Part shown: piece after piece, positions 25,794 through 34,272 of the stretch | Layout: the number at the start of each line of letters is the position of its first letter | Numbering within the stretch: the first letter of the stretch is position 1 | Source of the DNA: Frigididesulfovibrio sp031553235 | Lineage (GTDB): Bacteria; Desulfobacterota; Desulfovibrionia; Desulfovibrionales; Desulfovibrionaceae | DNA length: 64,000 nucleotides | Assembly: GCA_031553235.1 (NCBI GenBank) | Contig: JAVBLS010000023.1 | Location: forward strand, 1 to 64,000 | Direction of reading: 5' to 3' | Translations under genes and position numbers: made by a program | The notes under the pieces: generated by a model | What the model saw: only the letters and a program-made list of their open reading frames with translations | Database searches by the model: none | What the model was told of the DNA's origin: nothing

Positions 25794-26417
25794 TTATTCC
25801 GCCTGTTGTTCGACCGCGTCGTGTTCGGCATCGGGAGCGGGTTGCTCGTTATGCAGCAGGAACAAAAGAAGGGCGGCGAGCCGCGTATCTTCATCCAACA
25901 GAATGAAAGAGCACGGGTCGCCGTCGTCAAGCTGGTTGTTGAAAGCGATGATGCGGTCGGCGGGTATGCCGTAAGTGTGGCACAGGACTTCCAAGGCATC
26001 GTCGAGGCGCAGTTTCAGGGAAAAGGCCACATCACGGGCATAGGTGAACAGCCGGGCACAAAAAATGGCGTCGGACAACATATTGGCGTCAACCCAGGGA
26101 AAACGCTTTTGTATATGCTCGGCTTCCGTTTCCGCCTCAGCAGCAAGGGACAGTTCCGCTTCCTCATCGCTGTGATGCAGAGCGGCTATTCTCTTGCGCC
26201 TGTCATACGGCATGCTCAGTGCGTCCCACATCGGAACGGCTTCAATGCCGCCTTCCGGGCCGACCTCCTTCATTTCAAGGGATTGCCACTGTTCTCGCGC
26301 CGCCAGAGCATTGATTTCCTCCGGCGTCTCTTCCATAAGTTCCGCAAGATATTCAGCGCTGAACGCCGAAAGCGGGTTACGCTCTTGCTCAAACAAAATT
26401 TGCAGCCGCTTGCCCAT
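25794..26417 (-). CDS. hypothetical early protein of the Mu-like element
   Basis: A 207-residue acidic, mostly helical protein (SAFSAEYLAELMEETPEEIN at the start, HTYGIPADRIIAFNNQLDDG near the end). I recognise no domain. It lies between another unknown early gene and the transposase, 11 bases before the latter, with GGAGG as ribosome site. Genes at this place in Mu-like phages, between the repressor region and gene A, are usually accessory early functions. Confidence 0.6.
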   Translation of the reverse strand: MGKRLQILFEQERNPLSAFSAEYLAELMEETPEEINALAAREQWQSLEMKEVGPEGGIEAVPMWDALSMPYDRRKRIAALHHSDEEAELSLAAEAETEAEHIQKRFPWVDANMLSDAIFCARLFTYARDVAFSLKLRLDDALEVLCHTYGIPADRIIAFNNQLDDGDPCSFILLDEDTRLAALLLFLLHNEQPAPDAEHDAVEQQAE

Positions 26418-26429
26418 ATTTCCTCCCGA

Positions 26430-26915
26430 CTACCTTCCGCGCCTGTCGGCGATATCTTCTTCCAACCGCTTGATGCGGCGGGCGCGCTCTTTGGCTTCCA
26501 GCTTTTCCTTGCCGTACAGCAGCACGGGGATTTCATCCGGCGACACCAGCTTGCAGCCGCAAAGCTCGGCCCACACCTTCAGGGGCTCAAAGCTGCCGAC
26601 CGCCGCCATGAACACCGCAAGCGCTGCTATGGGCGGAACATCGTCCGTATCATTGGGGGCAAGCCACTTTTCGAGAATCGGCTCGGTGAGCACTTTGGAA
26701 CGCCCGGAAGTAATTTTGATGCCTTGCAGCCGGGCGATTTCATTCATCCGGTCAACAAGCTGGGCGCGGGAGAGAGAAGGAGCGGCGGCGGCAAGCGTCC
26801 GCTGCATGCAGGCCTTGAGAGCAGGAACAAGGCCACAAGCGTGCGCAGCCCAGGAGGTGGAGGTTGCGCCGCCGCTCAATTCGGAGAGCAAAGAGAGTTG
26901 ATAAGGTTTCGCCAT
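26430..26915 (-). CDS. hypothetical early protein, first gene of the element's operon
   Basis: A 161-residue protein containing a helical segment typical of phage early DNA-binding or replication-accessory proteins (LSRAQLVDRMNEIARLQGIK, then ITSGRSKVLTEPILEKWL) and a basic charged end (KEKLEAKERARRIKRLEEDI). No named domain can be assigned with confidence. It is the first gene after the divergent control region, the place that Ner occupies in Mu, but it is twice as long as Ner and not obviously related. Confidence 0.55.
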   Translation of the reverse strand: MAKPYQLSLLSELSGGATSTSWAAHACGLVPALKACMQRTLAAAAPSLSRAQLVDRMNEIARLQGIKITSGRSKVLTEPILEKWLAPNDTDDVPPIAALAVFMAAVGSFEPLKVWAELCGCKLVSPDEIPVLLYGKEKLEAKERARRIKRLEEDIADRRGR

Positions 26916-27113
26916 ACGCCTGCTCTTTCCAAACTTCCCCGGTCAGAGGTCGCTTTCGGCGGGCCTTACCGCTGAACTCGCATGTTGACCGGGCTTGAAA
27001 GGGCGGGTAGTGTCTGAGTACCAAGCTGGAGCACTGCCCACGGCAAATATCTACATCAACGGGTAGAAAATATCAACCCTTATGGATAAATAATTTTACC
27101 ACTGAAGGTTAAA
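26916..27113. promoter_or_regulatory. divergent control region of the Mu-like element
   Basis: This AT-rich gap separates the repressor (plus strand) from the early operon (minus strand). It contains ATCAAC twice (27055-27060 and 27072-27077, 17 bp apart) and a near-palindrome ATTTTACC-ACTGAA-GGTTAAAAT over the repressor's ribosome site. On the minus strand, TTGATA and TAGATA stand 17 bp apart as a candidate early promoter. These are the expected operator and promoter elements, but none is proven. Confidence 0.4.
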
Positions 27114-27515
27114 ATGCCCACAATAGGCGAAAAAATTAAACACCTACGCGGAAAAGAATCGAGATCTGACTTTGCCGCTCGGTTCAATATTCACCCGAAT
27201 ACTTTACTTAGATGGGAAAATGATGAACGCCTACCGGATTTTGAGTTCATCAAAAAACTCATTACCGAGTATGTAATTTCACCCGAATGGTTAGTAATGG
27301 ACCGGGGAGAAAAAGAAGCTCCTGCCACTATCTCAGGGGAGCCGCAAACAGTGGCGTCTATCCATTATGCGAACTTAATTGATGAGTATAATGACTTGAG
27401 AAAGCAAAACAGCTATTTATGGCCTAAAGTGGAAGCCCTCACGAAAGAAAATGGGGAGCTGAAGGTCGAGATCGAACGCCTGAAAGCCCGTCTCGCTGCT
27501 TTGGAGCCGAAATAG
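27114..27515 (+). CDS. HTH repressor of the Mu-like element
   Basis: This 133-residue protein has an XRE/CI-type helix-turn-helix (about 5-65; IGEKIKHLRGKESRSDFAAR, NIHPNTLLRWENDERLPDFE, ISPEWLVMDRGEK). A C-terminal coiled coil follows (about 85-130, NSYLWPKVEALTKENGELKV...), probably for dimerisation. It lacks a peptidase domain. It is transcribed away from the early operon toward the element's left end, the position and direction of the Mu c repressor. Base composition is clearly more AT-rich than the neighbours. Ribosome site AAGG. Confidence 0.8.
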   Translation: MPTIGEKIKHLRGKESRSDFAARFNIHPNTLLRWENDERLPDFEFIKKLITEYVISPEWLVMDRGEKEAPATISGEPQTVASIHYANLIDEYNDLRKQNSYLWPKVEALTKENGELKVEIERLKARLAALEPK

Positions 27516-27643
27516 GGGTTTCAGCTTTTCGGTTTCAGCTTCCCCGGCGGGACTTGAAACGTGTTGCATACATCTTGCCGCTGCTCCTCCTTGTGAACCA
27601 GACCGGCAAGCTTTGATTGAAACGGCGTAAACGCTTTATGAAC

Positions 27644-27665
27644 GCCCCTTGAACAGGGGCTTTTT
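27644..27665 (+). terminator. terminator of the element's repressor gene
   Basis: GCCCC (27644-27648) and GGGGC (27656-27660) around TTGAACA, followed by TTTTT: a classical rho-independent terminator, 130 bases after the repressor stop and before the element's left-end sites. Confidence 0.8.
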
Positions 27666-27678
27666 ACGACCGGCCAAA

Positions 27679-27882
27679 GTCGCAAACCAAGTGTCATAAA
27701 ACGGCCAGGGCGGGCGGGAGGTTTCAACTGGTTGTGACTCAAAATCTAGGCCCTCTCGGACAAAAGAGAGGCCCCCAAGGTCTTTCGCAAAACCCTTGGA
27801 AGCCGCTCATATCATCCCCACATATCGCCGACATCCCGCCGACTCAACCTAGGGTTTTCAAGTAATCTTAAACTAAGTGCCC
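27679..27882 (-). other. attL-like array of transposase-binding repeats
   Basis: Read inward from the element's right-hand terminus, three sites resemble the repeats at the other end. The clearest is at 27679-27697 (minus strand ATGACACTTGGTTTGCGAC, starting 192 bp from the end). A middle one lies at about 27781-27798 (core GGTTTTGCGA). A degenerate one lies next to the terminus at about 27864-27882 (CACTTAGTTTAAGATT). Mu has L1 at the terminus and L2 and L3 about 110-170 bp inside. Site boundaries are approximate. Confidence 0.45.
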
Positions 27883-27889
27883 CCCTACA

Positions 27890-27896
27890 GATAATC
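27890..27896. repeat. target-site duplication, right copy
   Basis: GATAATC directly after the terminal TACA, identical to 19428-19434. Confidence 0.75.
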
Positions 27897-27927
27897 CCCT
27901 TGACGGGGGGGATGAAGTCCCCAATTC

Positions 27928-29910
27928 CTATTCCTCATCACCCAAGGCGACGCGGCGCTCTTCAAAGGCGGCAAGTCGTGCTTCGAGGCTGGAGAGGTGT
28001 TCGAGGGCGGAATCGGCTTTGGCCTGAATGGAGTGGAATTCTTTGAGCAGTCCGGTGGCTTTGGCCGGGTCGGCGTAGACATCTGGGTCGGCCAGCAGGG
28101 CTTCGACTTCGGCCTGACGGACGAGCAGGGCTTCAAAATCGGTTTCGAGAGCGGCGTAGCGATCTTTGAGGGGCCGCATCTCGCGGGAGAGCTTGTTGCG
28201 GGCTTCGGCGCGCTCGCGCTTGAGCCGCTTCTGGTCCTCGCGGGAAAGCCCGGTGGTGCGGCCGGCCTCGGCCTTGCGGCGGTCGGCTGCGGCCGCTTCG
28301 AGCCCTGCTCTACGGGCCTTGCGGGCCTCGGCGTATTCCTCGTAGCCCTGTTCGTGAATGATGAACCCCTGGGGGGTGAGTTCCCAGATCTGATCCGCGG
28401 CGGTGCTGAGAAGATGTCGATCGTGGGCCACCATGAGCAGGGTGCCGGGGAAATCGACCAGGGCTTCGACCAGGGCTTCGCGGCTTTCCAGGTCCAGGTG
28501 GTTGGTGGGCTCGTCAAGGACCAGAAAGTTGGAACGAGCCAGAAACAACGAAGCCAGAATCAGCCGACTCTTCTCACCGCCGGAAAGCCCGGACACGAAG
28601 CGTTCAAAATAGTTCTGGCCGAGCAAAAAGAGCCCGAGCACGCTCATCAGCTCTTCTTCGGTGGTGCGCGGGTCGGAAAGCCGGCGAATTTCGCCGAGCA
28701 CCGTGCCGGCGGGGTTCAGGGTCTCGGTCTGGTGCTGGCTGAAGTAGCCCAGGCGCACCAGCCGGCCCATCTGGATCCGGCCGCCTTCTTTTTCCAGACG
28801 ATTGACCAGAAGTTTGAGCAGGGTGGACTTGCCGCAGCCGTTGGGACCGACCAGAGCGATCTTCTGGCCCCGATAGAGAGCAAAAGACAGGGCTTCCCAC
28901 ATCCGGGCCGCATCGGGGAAGGAAAAGCGCAGATCGGACACGGCCAGGACCGTGCGGTCCGACTGCAGCGGCTCGGGCCAGGAAAAGGCCAGTTCCTTGC
29001 GCCTGGCCTCGGGCTGCAGACCTTCCAGCTCACGCTCCAGTTTCTTGGCCATCTTCTGGCGCGAGGCCGCCTGCCTGGCCTTGGTAGCCTTGGCTTTGAA
29101 GCGGCGGACAAAATCCATCTTGCGCTCGATTTCTCCCTGCACCCGGGCGGCCTCACGGGCGCGCTGCTCTTCCATCTCCTCCTGCATGGCGATGAAACGG
29201 GTGAAGGAACTCTTGCGGGCCGCGGGCCGGCCGTTGCCGCTGCAATAGAGCAGGTGCGTGCCCACCCGGTCCATGAAGACCCGGTCGTGGGCCACGAAGA
29301 CCAGGACGCCCTCGTATTCCAGCAAAAAACTTTCGAGCCACTCGACCGCTTCAAGATCCAGGTGGTTGGTGGGCTCGTCCAACAGCAGCGCGTCCGAGCC
29401 GGCCGTAAGCACCCGGGCCAGCTTGGCCCGCTCGCGCCAGCCGCCGGAAAGCTCGCCCAGGGTTTTGTGCCACTTGTGCTCGGCAAAGCCCAGACCGGAA
29501 AGCACGGTCTTGGCCCGGTGTTCCGGGTTGTAGCCGTAGCGCTGCTCCAGATCGTGCTGTCGGGCGGTCAGACGCTTCAGGGCCACCTCGTCGCCGCCGG
29601 CCTTTTCCCACTCGGCCCAAAAGTCGCTCCAGTCCGGGAGCACATCCAACACAAAGGAAAGCAGCGGAGTGGACAGCTTGGAAGCATCCAATTCCTGCTC
29701 CACATAACCGAGCCGGCAGCCCTTGGGCAAAAGCACGGCCCCGGAATCCGGCGCCTCCTTGCCCGCGATGATCCTCAAAAGCGTGCTCTTGCCGCCGCCG
29801 TTGGGACCGCAGACGCACAAACGCGTGCCCGAATGGATCTCCAGAGAGAAGTCCGTCAGGATGTCGCGACCGCCAAAAGCCTTGGAGAGATTTTGCAGAG
29901 TTATGCGCAT
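27928..29910 (-). CDS. ABC-F family ATPase (Uup/YheS-like)
   Basis: This 660-residue soluble protein has two ABC cassettes and no membrane segment. Cassette 1 (1-250) has CGPNGGGKSTLLRII, LGELSGGWRERAKLARV and ALLLDEPTNHLD. Cassette 2 (about 315-530) has LVGPNGCGKSTLLKLL, VSGLSGGEKSRLILAS and FLVLDEPTNHLD. Between them lies a charged linker (about 255-300), and the last 100 residues form a coiled coil, as in Uup-like members. ABC-F proteins act on the ribosome or on nucleic-acid structures; the exact role cannot be told. It starts 16 bases downstream of trmI, so the two are one operon. Confidence 0.9.
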   Translation of the reverse strand: MRITLQNLSKAFGGRDILTDFSLEIHSGTRLCVCGPNGGGKSTLLRIIAGKEAPDSGAVLLPKGCRLGYVEQELDASKLSTPLLSFVLDVLPDWSDFWAEWEKAGGDEVALKRLTARQHDLEQRYGYNPEHRAKTVLSGLGFAEHKWHKTLGELSGGWRERAKLARVLTAGSDALLLDEPTNHLDLEAVEWLESFLLEYEGVLVFVAHDRVFMDRVGTHLLYCSGNGRPAARKSSFTRFIAMQEEMEEQRAREAARVQGEIERKMDFVRRFKAKATKARQAASRQKMAKKLERELEGLQPEARRKELAFSWPEPLQSDRTVLAVSDLRFSFPDAARMWEALSFALYRGQKIALVGPNGCGKSTLLKLLVNRLEKEGGRIQMGRLVRLGYFSQHQTETLNPAGTVLGEIRRLSDPRTTEEELMSVLGLFLLGQNYFERFVSGLSGGEKSRLILASLFLARSNFLVLDEPTNHLDLESREALVEALVDFPGTLLMVAHDRHLLSTAADQIWELTPQGFIIHEQGYEEYAEARKARRAGLEAAAADRRKAEAGRTTGLSREDQKRLKRERAEARNKLSREMRPLKDRYAALETDFEALLVRQAEVEALLADPDVYADPAKATGLLKEFHSIQAKADSALEHLSSLEARLAAFEERRVALGDEE

Positions 29911-29925
29911 AATAATCCGAGCGCC

Positions 29926-30798
29926 TTATTCTTCGCCGCCCTCTTCCCCGTCATGGGCGGCCAGGCGCTCTTCCAGAGCCCGCTGCTGCTTGCGTTCACG
30001 GGTACCCAAGGGTTTGAGGGAATCAAACAGGGCCGAGCGTTCCTGTTTGCGGGCAAAAATCAGAAAACCGGTGTGGGCGATCATTCGGTCGCTGGGACGC
30101 AGGCGGTCGGCCACCGGCTTCCATGCCCGGACCAGAATCTCCTCCACCTCGACATCAAAGAACGGGCCGGTTTCCATGCCCTTGAGCAACAAGGCTACCT
30201 GGTCCACGGTAGGCACCAGAAAGGCCAGGGGCGCGCCCGGCTTGACGGCCTCGGCCACATGGCCCAAGTATTCCCAAGGTGTGCGCACGTCCAGGAACAG
30301 GGCGTCGGCGTCGGTCTGCTCAAAGCCCTCGGCCACGTCGCGCAGATGCTGGGTGACATTCTGCCCCACGCCGGCCCATTCCAAATTGCGTTTGCAGAGA
30401 TCGTAAAATTCCTGCCGGGCCTCATAGGTGTAAACATGCCCACGCTCGCCGGAGAACCAGGAAAGGGCCACTGTCAGGCTGCCCGACCCGGAACCGGCCT
30501 CAATCACCCTTGTGCCGTTGCCCACGCCCAAATGCATACAGATATAACCGATATCCTTGGGATAAATAATCTGGGTCTGCCGGCGCACGCCGCGCACCAA
30601 GTCGCACAACGTCGGTTTCAGAATCCGATAGGGCACGCCCTGCTGCGTCACGACCTCCGTACCGAAACCCGCCTCGGCCAGAACCGAGGCCGGAATCATC
30701 CCGTCGTTGCCATGCACGTCCTGCCCCGGCATCAAGCGCCGCAAACTCCGCTTGCCCTTGGGGTTCACCAAAATCATCAACTCACCATACGCAGGCAT
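29926..30798 (-). CDS. trmI: tRNA (adenine-N1)-methyltransferase, TrmI family
   Basis: TrmI methylates N1 of adenosine 58 (and 57 in some lineages) in the T-loop of tRNA with S-adenosylmethionine. The 290-residue protein has a small N-terminal beta domain (GELMILVNPKGKRSLRRLMP), the TrmI hallmark KPTLCDLVRGVRRQTQIIYPKD, the SAM motif RVIEAGSGSGSLTVALSWF, and LFLDVRTPWEYLGHVAEAVK. It ends in a lysine- and glutamate-rich tail of about 30 residues. Ribosome site GAGGAG. Confidence 0.92.
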   Translation of the reverse strand: MPAYGELMILVNPKGKRSLRRLMPGQDVHGNDGMIPASVLAEAGFGTEVVTQQGVPYRILKPTLCDLVRGVRRQTQIIYPKDIGYICMHLGVGNGTRVIEAGSGSGSLTVALSWFSGERGHVYTYEARQEFYDLCKRNLEWAGVGQNVTQHLRDVAEGFEQTDADALFLDVRTPWEYLGHVAEAVKPGAPLAFLVPTVDQVALLLKGMETGPFFDVEVEEILVRAWKPVADRLRPSDRMIAHTGFLIFARKQERSALFDSLKPLGTRERKQQRALEERLAAHDGEEGGEE

Positions 30799-30885
30799 AG
30801 ATACTCCTCAGATTGCAGTCCCAAGCCCCTACAAGGCCGGCGCCCCCTTGTCAAGGAAGCGCCAAGGAAACGCCGCCGAAGGCCC

Positions 30886-30989
30886 TTTTGCCCGCTGCCT
30901 GTGTCAGGCTCGTCCCGTGCGAAACTCATGTATGCAGCGATACACTTTGCTCCGCCCGGAAGTCGTCTTCCTTGCCGGCGAGCAAAAAT
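30886..30989. repeat. dispersed ~105-bp repeat, copy 1
   Basis: Closely related to 41356-41460. The cores (30903-30920 and 41373-41390) are 18 identical bases, and similarity continues on both sides with GTATG, an ATA box and GCTCCGC/GCCCG segments. This copy lies upstream of trmI, in the 278-bp gap to the DppD-like gene, which otherwise shows nothing. Confidence 0.75.
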
Positions 30990-31076
30990 TCTCATTCATC
31001 GGTGCTTCCTCAATGCGCTCGTCCTGAGTAAGCACCCAATTTTCTGGGCAGACGGGCCTCCCCAGAAACAATGAGC

Positions 31077-32063
31077 TCACGCCGAACCGGGGGCGTTGAG
31101 GAAGCAGCGGGAGGAGCGCCCCTGGCCGCAGGGATAGACGGGCGGGGCTTCGGCGCGGCAGCGATCAAAGGTATGGGGGCAGCGCGGGTGGAAGGCGCAG
31201 CCGACAGGCCGGTTGGCCGGGTCGGGCACGGTGCCGGGGATGGTCTTGAGGCGTTCACCTTTGCCGGCGCGCGGCAAGGAGTCGAGCAGCCCTCGGGTAT
31301 AGGGGTGCAGGGGCTCGGATAGAAGCGCTGCAGGCGGACCGGTTTCGACCACGCGGCCGGAGTACATGACGGCCACGGCGTCGGCGGCGCGGCGGACAAC
31401 GCCCATGTCGTGGGTGATCAGCAGAACGGAGCGGGAACCGGAGCGGACCAGGCCGCCGAGCAGACGTAAGATCTGGCCGCGCACGGTGACATCAAGAGCG
31501 GTGGTGGGCTCGTCGGCGATGAGCAACGAGGGATCGCAGGCCAGGGCCGTGGCAATCATCACCCTCTGGCACATGCCGCCGGAAAGTTGGTGCGGGTAGT
31601 CGCGCAGGCGTTCGGCCGGGGCGGCAATGCCCACGCGTTCGAGCAGGTCGCGGGCCTCCGCAAGGGCCTCGGTGTGGGACAGGCCTCTGTGCAGGCGAAT
31701 ACCTTCGGCAATCTGCTCGCCCACGCGCATGACCGGGTTCAGGGAGGCTGTGGGGTCCTGAAAAATCATGCCGATGCGCGAGCCGCGCATGGCCCGGCGC
31801 TCTTTGGGGGACAGGGAGAGCAGATCACGGCTTTCAAACAGGATGCGGCCGTCGAAGACACGGGCCGGGGGCATGGGCAACAGCCCGGCCACAGACAGGG
31901 CGGTGACGCTCTTGCCGCAGCCCGATTCACCCACAAGGCAAAGCGTCTGACCAAGAGGCAACGCCAGATCGACCCCGTCCACAGCCGGAGCGCCGTGCTC
32001 GGCAAAGCCGACGCGTAGGGCTTCGACGCGCAGCAGCGGTTCGGAACGGGCGACCTCGGGCAC
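31077..32063 (-). CDS. oligopeptide/dipeptide ABC transporter ATPase, DppD/OppD type
   Basis: This 328-residue ATPase shows Walker A (LVGESGCGKSVTALSVAG), FQDPTASLNPVMRVGEQ, the signature HQLSGGMCQRVMIATALA, Walker B (LLIADEPTTALD) and the H-loop THDMGVVRRAAD. Its C-terminal OppD/DppD extension (HPYTRGLLDSLPRAG, CAFHPRCPHTFDRCR) may bind an Fe-S cluster through its cysteines. No permease, binding protein or second ATPase lies nearby, so it is an orphan here. The start is a GTG (32063) without a clear ribosome site, three bases after the BFN gene, suggesting coupling. Confidence 0.9.
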   Translation of the reverse strand: MPEVARSEPLLRVEALRVGFAEHGAPAVDGVDLALPLGQTLCLVGESGCGKSVTALSVAGLLPMPPARVFDGRILFESRDLLSLSPKERRAMRGSRIGMIFQDPTASLNPVMRVGEQIAEGIRLHRGLSHTEALAEARDLLERVGIAAPAERLRDYPHQLSGGMCQRVMIATALACDPSLLIADEPTTALDVTVRGQILRLLGGLVRSGSRSVLLITHDMGVVRRAADAVAVMYSGRVVETGPPAALLSEPLHPYTRGLLDSLPRAGKGERLKTIPGTVPDPANRPVGCAFHPRCPHTFDRCRAEAPPVYPCGQGRSSRCFLNAPGSA

Positions 32064-32066
32064 AGG

Positions 32067-32783
32067 TTACATCAGGGTTTTGGTTTCGGGTGAAAGCACC
32101 TGCAACAGCGCGGCCCAGCGGTCTTCTTCGCCCTGCCCGGCTTTGGCCTCCGGAGCGGGTACGCCCGGGGACGCCGGATTTTCGATTTTCTTGAAGGAAA
32201 TCTGGATACGCGGGGCCCGGCGCTCGGGCTGCACTTCGGCCGGGCGGGCGGCCTCGCGGTTGGATCGGCCTTCAAGGATCAGGGGAATATGTGAAAAATC
32301 AAAGCCGTCGGCATCTTCCAGCTTGTCGCGGAGCACGGCCGTGCGCACCAAGGCGCGTACGTGCGCGGGCAGCTCCAGGGCCGGGTCTTCCAGGGTTTTG
32401 CCCGCGCGCAGGGCACTTTCGTCGGCCTTGAGGGGCGCGCCGCAGTACAGAGCCAACTGAGCGCCTTCGGCCGGCCGGCAACGCAACCGCAGGGAGGTGC
32501 TCCCGGACAGGATGACCACGGTGCAGGCCGGCTCCAGGCCAAAGTCCGAAAACTCCACCTGTTGCAACCGGCCGCCCAGAGCATGCAGAATGCGCGCGGT
32601 CAGATCGCGCCGGTTGGGTTCCTGCCCCGGCGCGGGGCCGTGCAAGACGCCGGAGAGACTGAATGCTTCCGTGGGGGAGAGGGGCAACACCAGCAGCCTG
32701 TCGGTGCCGAAAACGTGCAGCAGCAAACCGGGAGAGGAGCCCTCTCCCTGCAACGTAATGCCTATGATTGTGAGATCCAGCAT
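32067..32783 (-). CDS. bifunctional nuclease (BFN/DUF151) domain protein
   Basis: This 238-residue protein has the BFN domain in its first 165 residues: LLVLPLSPTEAFSLSGVLHG, RRDLTARILHALGGRLQQVE and ALELPAHVRALVRTAVLRDKL. Members of this family have reported nuclease activity in plants and Thermotoga structures, but the bacterial role is unclear. The last 70 residues are basic and disordered. It overlaps the end of miaB by 22 bases, a pairing often seen in this lineage, so it may assist tRNA modification; that is inference. Confidence 0.8.
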   Translation of the reverse strand: MLDLTIIGITLQGEGSSPGLLLHVFGTDRLLVLPLSPTEAFSLSGVLHGPAPGQEPNRRDLTARILHALGGRLQQVEFSDFGLEPACTVVILSGSTSLRLRCRPAEGAQLALYCGAPLKADESALRAGKTLEDPALELPAHVRALVRTAVLRDKLEDADGFDFSHIPLILEGRSNREAARPAEVQPERRAPRIQISFKKIENPASPGVPAPEAKAGQGEEDRWAALLQVLSPETKTLM

Positions 32784-34198
32784 GGCTCACCCGCCTGTGT
32801 TCCTACCAAGGAATGCTTGCCGGCCGCCCGAATGAGTACAGGCACCGCCTTGCCGGCCCAGAATCCGGAGCCCGCACCCGCGGGTACGGGCAGGGCGACG
32901 TTGACGATGTAGCCGTGCGGCGTTCTGCCCTGCACATACTCCACCTCGGGTTCTGCAACGGCCTCGGCGATCTTTTCGACCGAATCGGGTAAAACTACAG
33001 GGCGTTTACCGGCCGATTCCACCAGAATGGTCTCGACCCGCCCGACCTGTTGGGCCAATACTTGATCACTAACCATATTTTGAGCGTTCTGCAAGCGGCT
33101 TAGTCTTTCGAGCGCCACGATCCGGTCCACCTTGTCCGGCAGCATGCCTGCCTTGGCCATGGGCCTGTCGGAGTAAACAAAGGAAAAGCTGTGCACAAAG
33201 CCGACCTCGTCCATCAGGCGCATGGTAGCCGCAAAATCTTCTTCAGTCTCGCCGGGAAAACCCACGATGATGTCCGTGGTCAGGGTGATGTCCGACCTGG
33301 CCGCGCGCAGATCCCGGACAATATCCATGTAGCGGGCCGTGTCATAGCGCCGGCCCATTTTTTTCAGAATCCGGTCCGAGCCGGACTGCAGCGGCAGATG
33401 CAGCCGCGGGGCCAGGGCTTCGTATGTGCCAAAAGCCGCGATGACCCTGGGGTCGATGTCTTTGGGATGCGGGGTGACAAAGCGCAGGCGCAAAAGTTCC
33501 GGCAGGGCCAGGATGCGCCCGAGCAGTTCGGCAAAGCCCACACCCCGGCCGTGGGTGTCTTGGCCGTAGGAATTGACGTTCTGCCCAAGCAGGGTGATCT
33601 CACGGCAGCCGTTTTCAAGCAAGGCCCGACACTCGGCCAGGATTTCTTCCGGATCGCGCGATTTCTGCCGGCCGCGCACATAAGGCACGATGCAGTAAGT
33701 GCAGAAGTTGTCGCAGCCCTGCATGATGTTCACAAAGGCGGCGGCCGGAGCCCGGCCGGTCCGGGCCGGAGCTTCGCGCTCCTCGTAGCCTTCGGTGAAC
33801 TCCAAAAGAGACAGGCGCAGGCGCGGTTCTTCGGCCAGGCGCGAGAGGGCCTCGGGCGCGCGGGCAATGCCGTCGGTGCCGAAAATCAGCCGCACCTGCG
33901 GGAAGCGCCCCACCAGGCCGGGCCCGACCTGCTGGGCCACGCAGCCGCCCACGGCCACGCTCACGCCCTCGCGCCGGTTGACCTTGGCGTGCCGGGCAAT
34001 GCGCCCAAGCTCCGAGTAGACCTTCTGCTCCGGCTTGTCGCGCACCGAGCAGGTATTGATGATGTACAGGCCGGCCTCGGCAAAAGGCGCCTGGAAAAAA
34101 CCCCGGTTCTCCAGGGAACGGCATAGCCAGTCCGAATCGTGGGCGTTCATCTGGCAGCCAAAGGTCTTGATATGAAAGGCGTAGGGATTGACGGGCAT
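32762..34198 (-). CDS. miaB: tRNA-2-methylthio-N6-isopentenyladenosine synthase MiaB
   Basis: MiaB is a radical-SAM enzyme that methylthiolates i6A37 of tRNAs reading UNN codons. The 478-residue protein carries the three cysteines of the N-terminal cluster (TFGCQMN, INTCSVRD, VGGCVAQQ), the radical-SAM motif GCDNFCTYCIVPYVRGRQKS and the core LGQNVNSYGQD, HLPLQSGSD and DIIVGFPGETEEDF. A C-terminal TRAM domain follows (VETILVESAGKRPVVLPDS). I chose ATG 34198, where the protein begins PVNPYAFHIKTFG; an open frame to 34228 has no support. Confidence 0.95.
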   Translation of the reverse strand: MPVNPYAFHIKTFGCQMNAHDSDWLCRSLENRGFFQAPFAEAGLYIINTCSVRDKPEQKVYSELGRIARHAKVNRREGVSVAVGGCVAQQVGPGLVGRFPQVRLIFGTDGIARAPEALSRLAEEPRLRLSLLEFTEGYEEREAPARTGRAPAAAFVNIMQGCDNFCTYCIVPYVRGRQKSRDPEEILAECRALLENGCREITLLGQNVNSYGQDTHGRGVGFAELLGRILALPELLRLRFVTPHPKDIDPRVIAAFGTYEALAPRLHLPLQSGSDRILKKMGRRYDTARYMDIVRDLRAARSDITLTTDIIVGFPGETEEDFAATMRLMDEVGFVHSFSFVYSDRPMAKAGMLPDKVDRIVALERLSRLQNAQNMVSDQVLAQQVGRVETILVESAGKRPVVLPDSVEKIAEAVAEPEVEYVQGRTPHGYIVNVALPVPAGAGSGFWAGKAVPVLIRAAGKHSLVGTQAGEPCWISQS

Positions 34199-34272
34199 GG
34201 AAAGGCTCCGAAAAGGCATGAGGCGCATTCAATACCTGCTTTTACGCGGATCGGCAAGGACACCAATTTTCC

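Larger units (their letters stand above)
19435..27889 (-). mobile_element. Mu-like transposable prophage remnant, 8.46 kb, both ends present
   Basis: The element begins TGTAAG (19435) and ends CCTACA (27889) and is flanked by the direct repeat GATAATC. It carries, read from its Mu-left end on the right: a divergent repressor, two small early genes, a MuA-type transposase with one frameshift, an intact MuB-type ATPase, a block of small genes, a lambda-E-type capsid gene and a Mu-I-type protease. Tail, lysis, terminase and portal genes are absent, so about 30 kb of a normal Mu genome is missing between intact ends. The insertion lies between the convergent lpxI and ABC-F genes and breaks neither. 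Confidence 0.85.

Noticed and set aside
27997..31074. 1,025-codon open frame antisense to the ABC-F and trmI genes
   Set aside because: Shadow of two certain genes; composition only.
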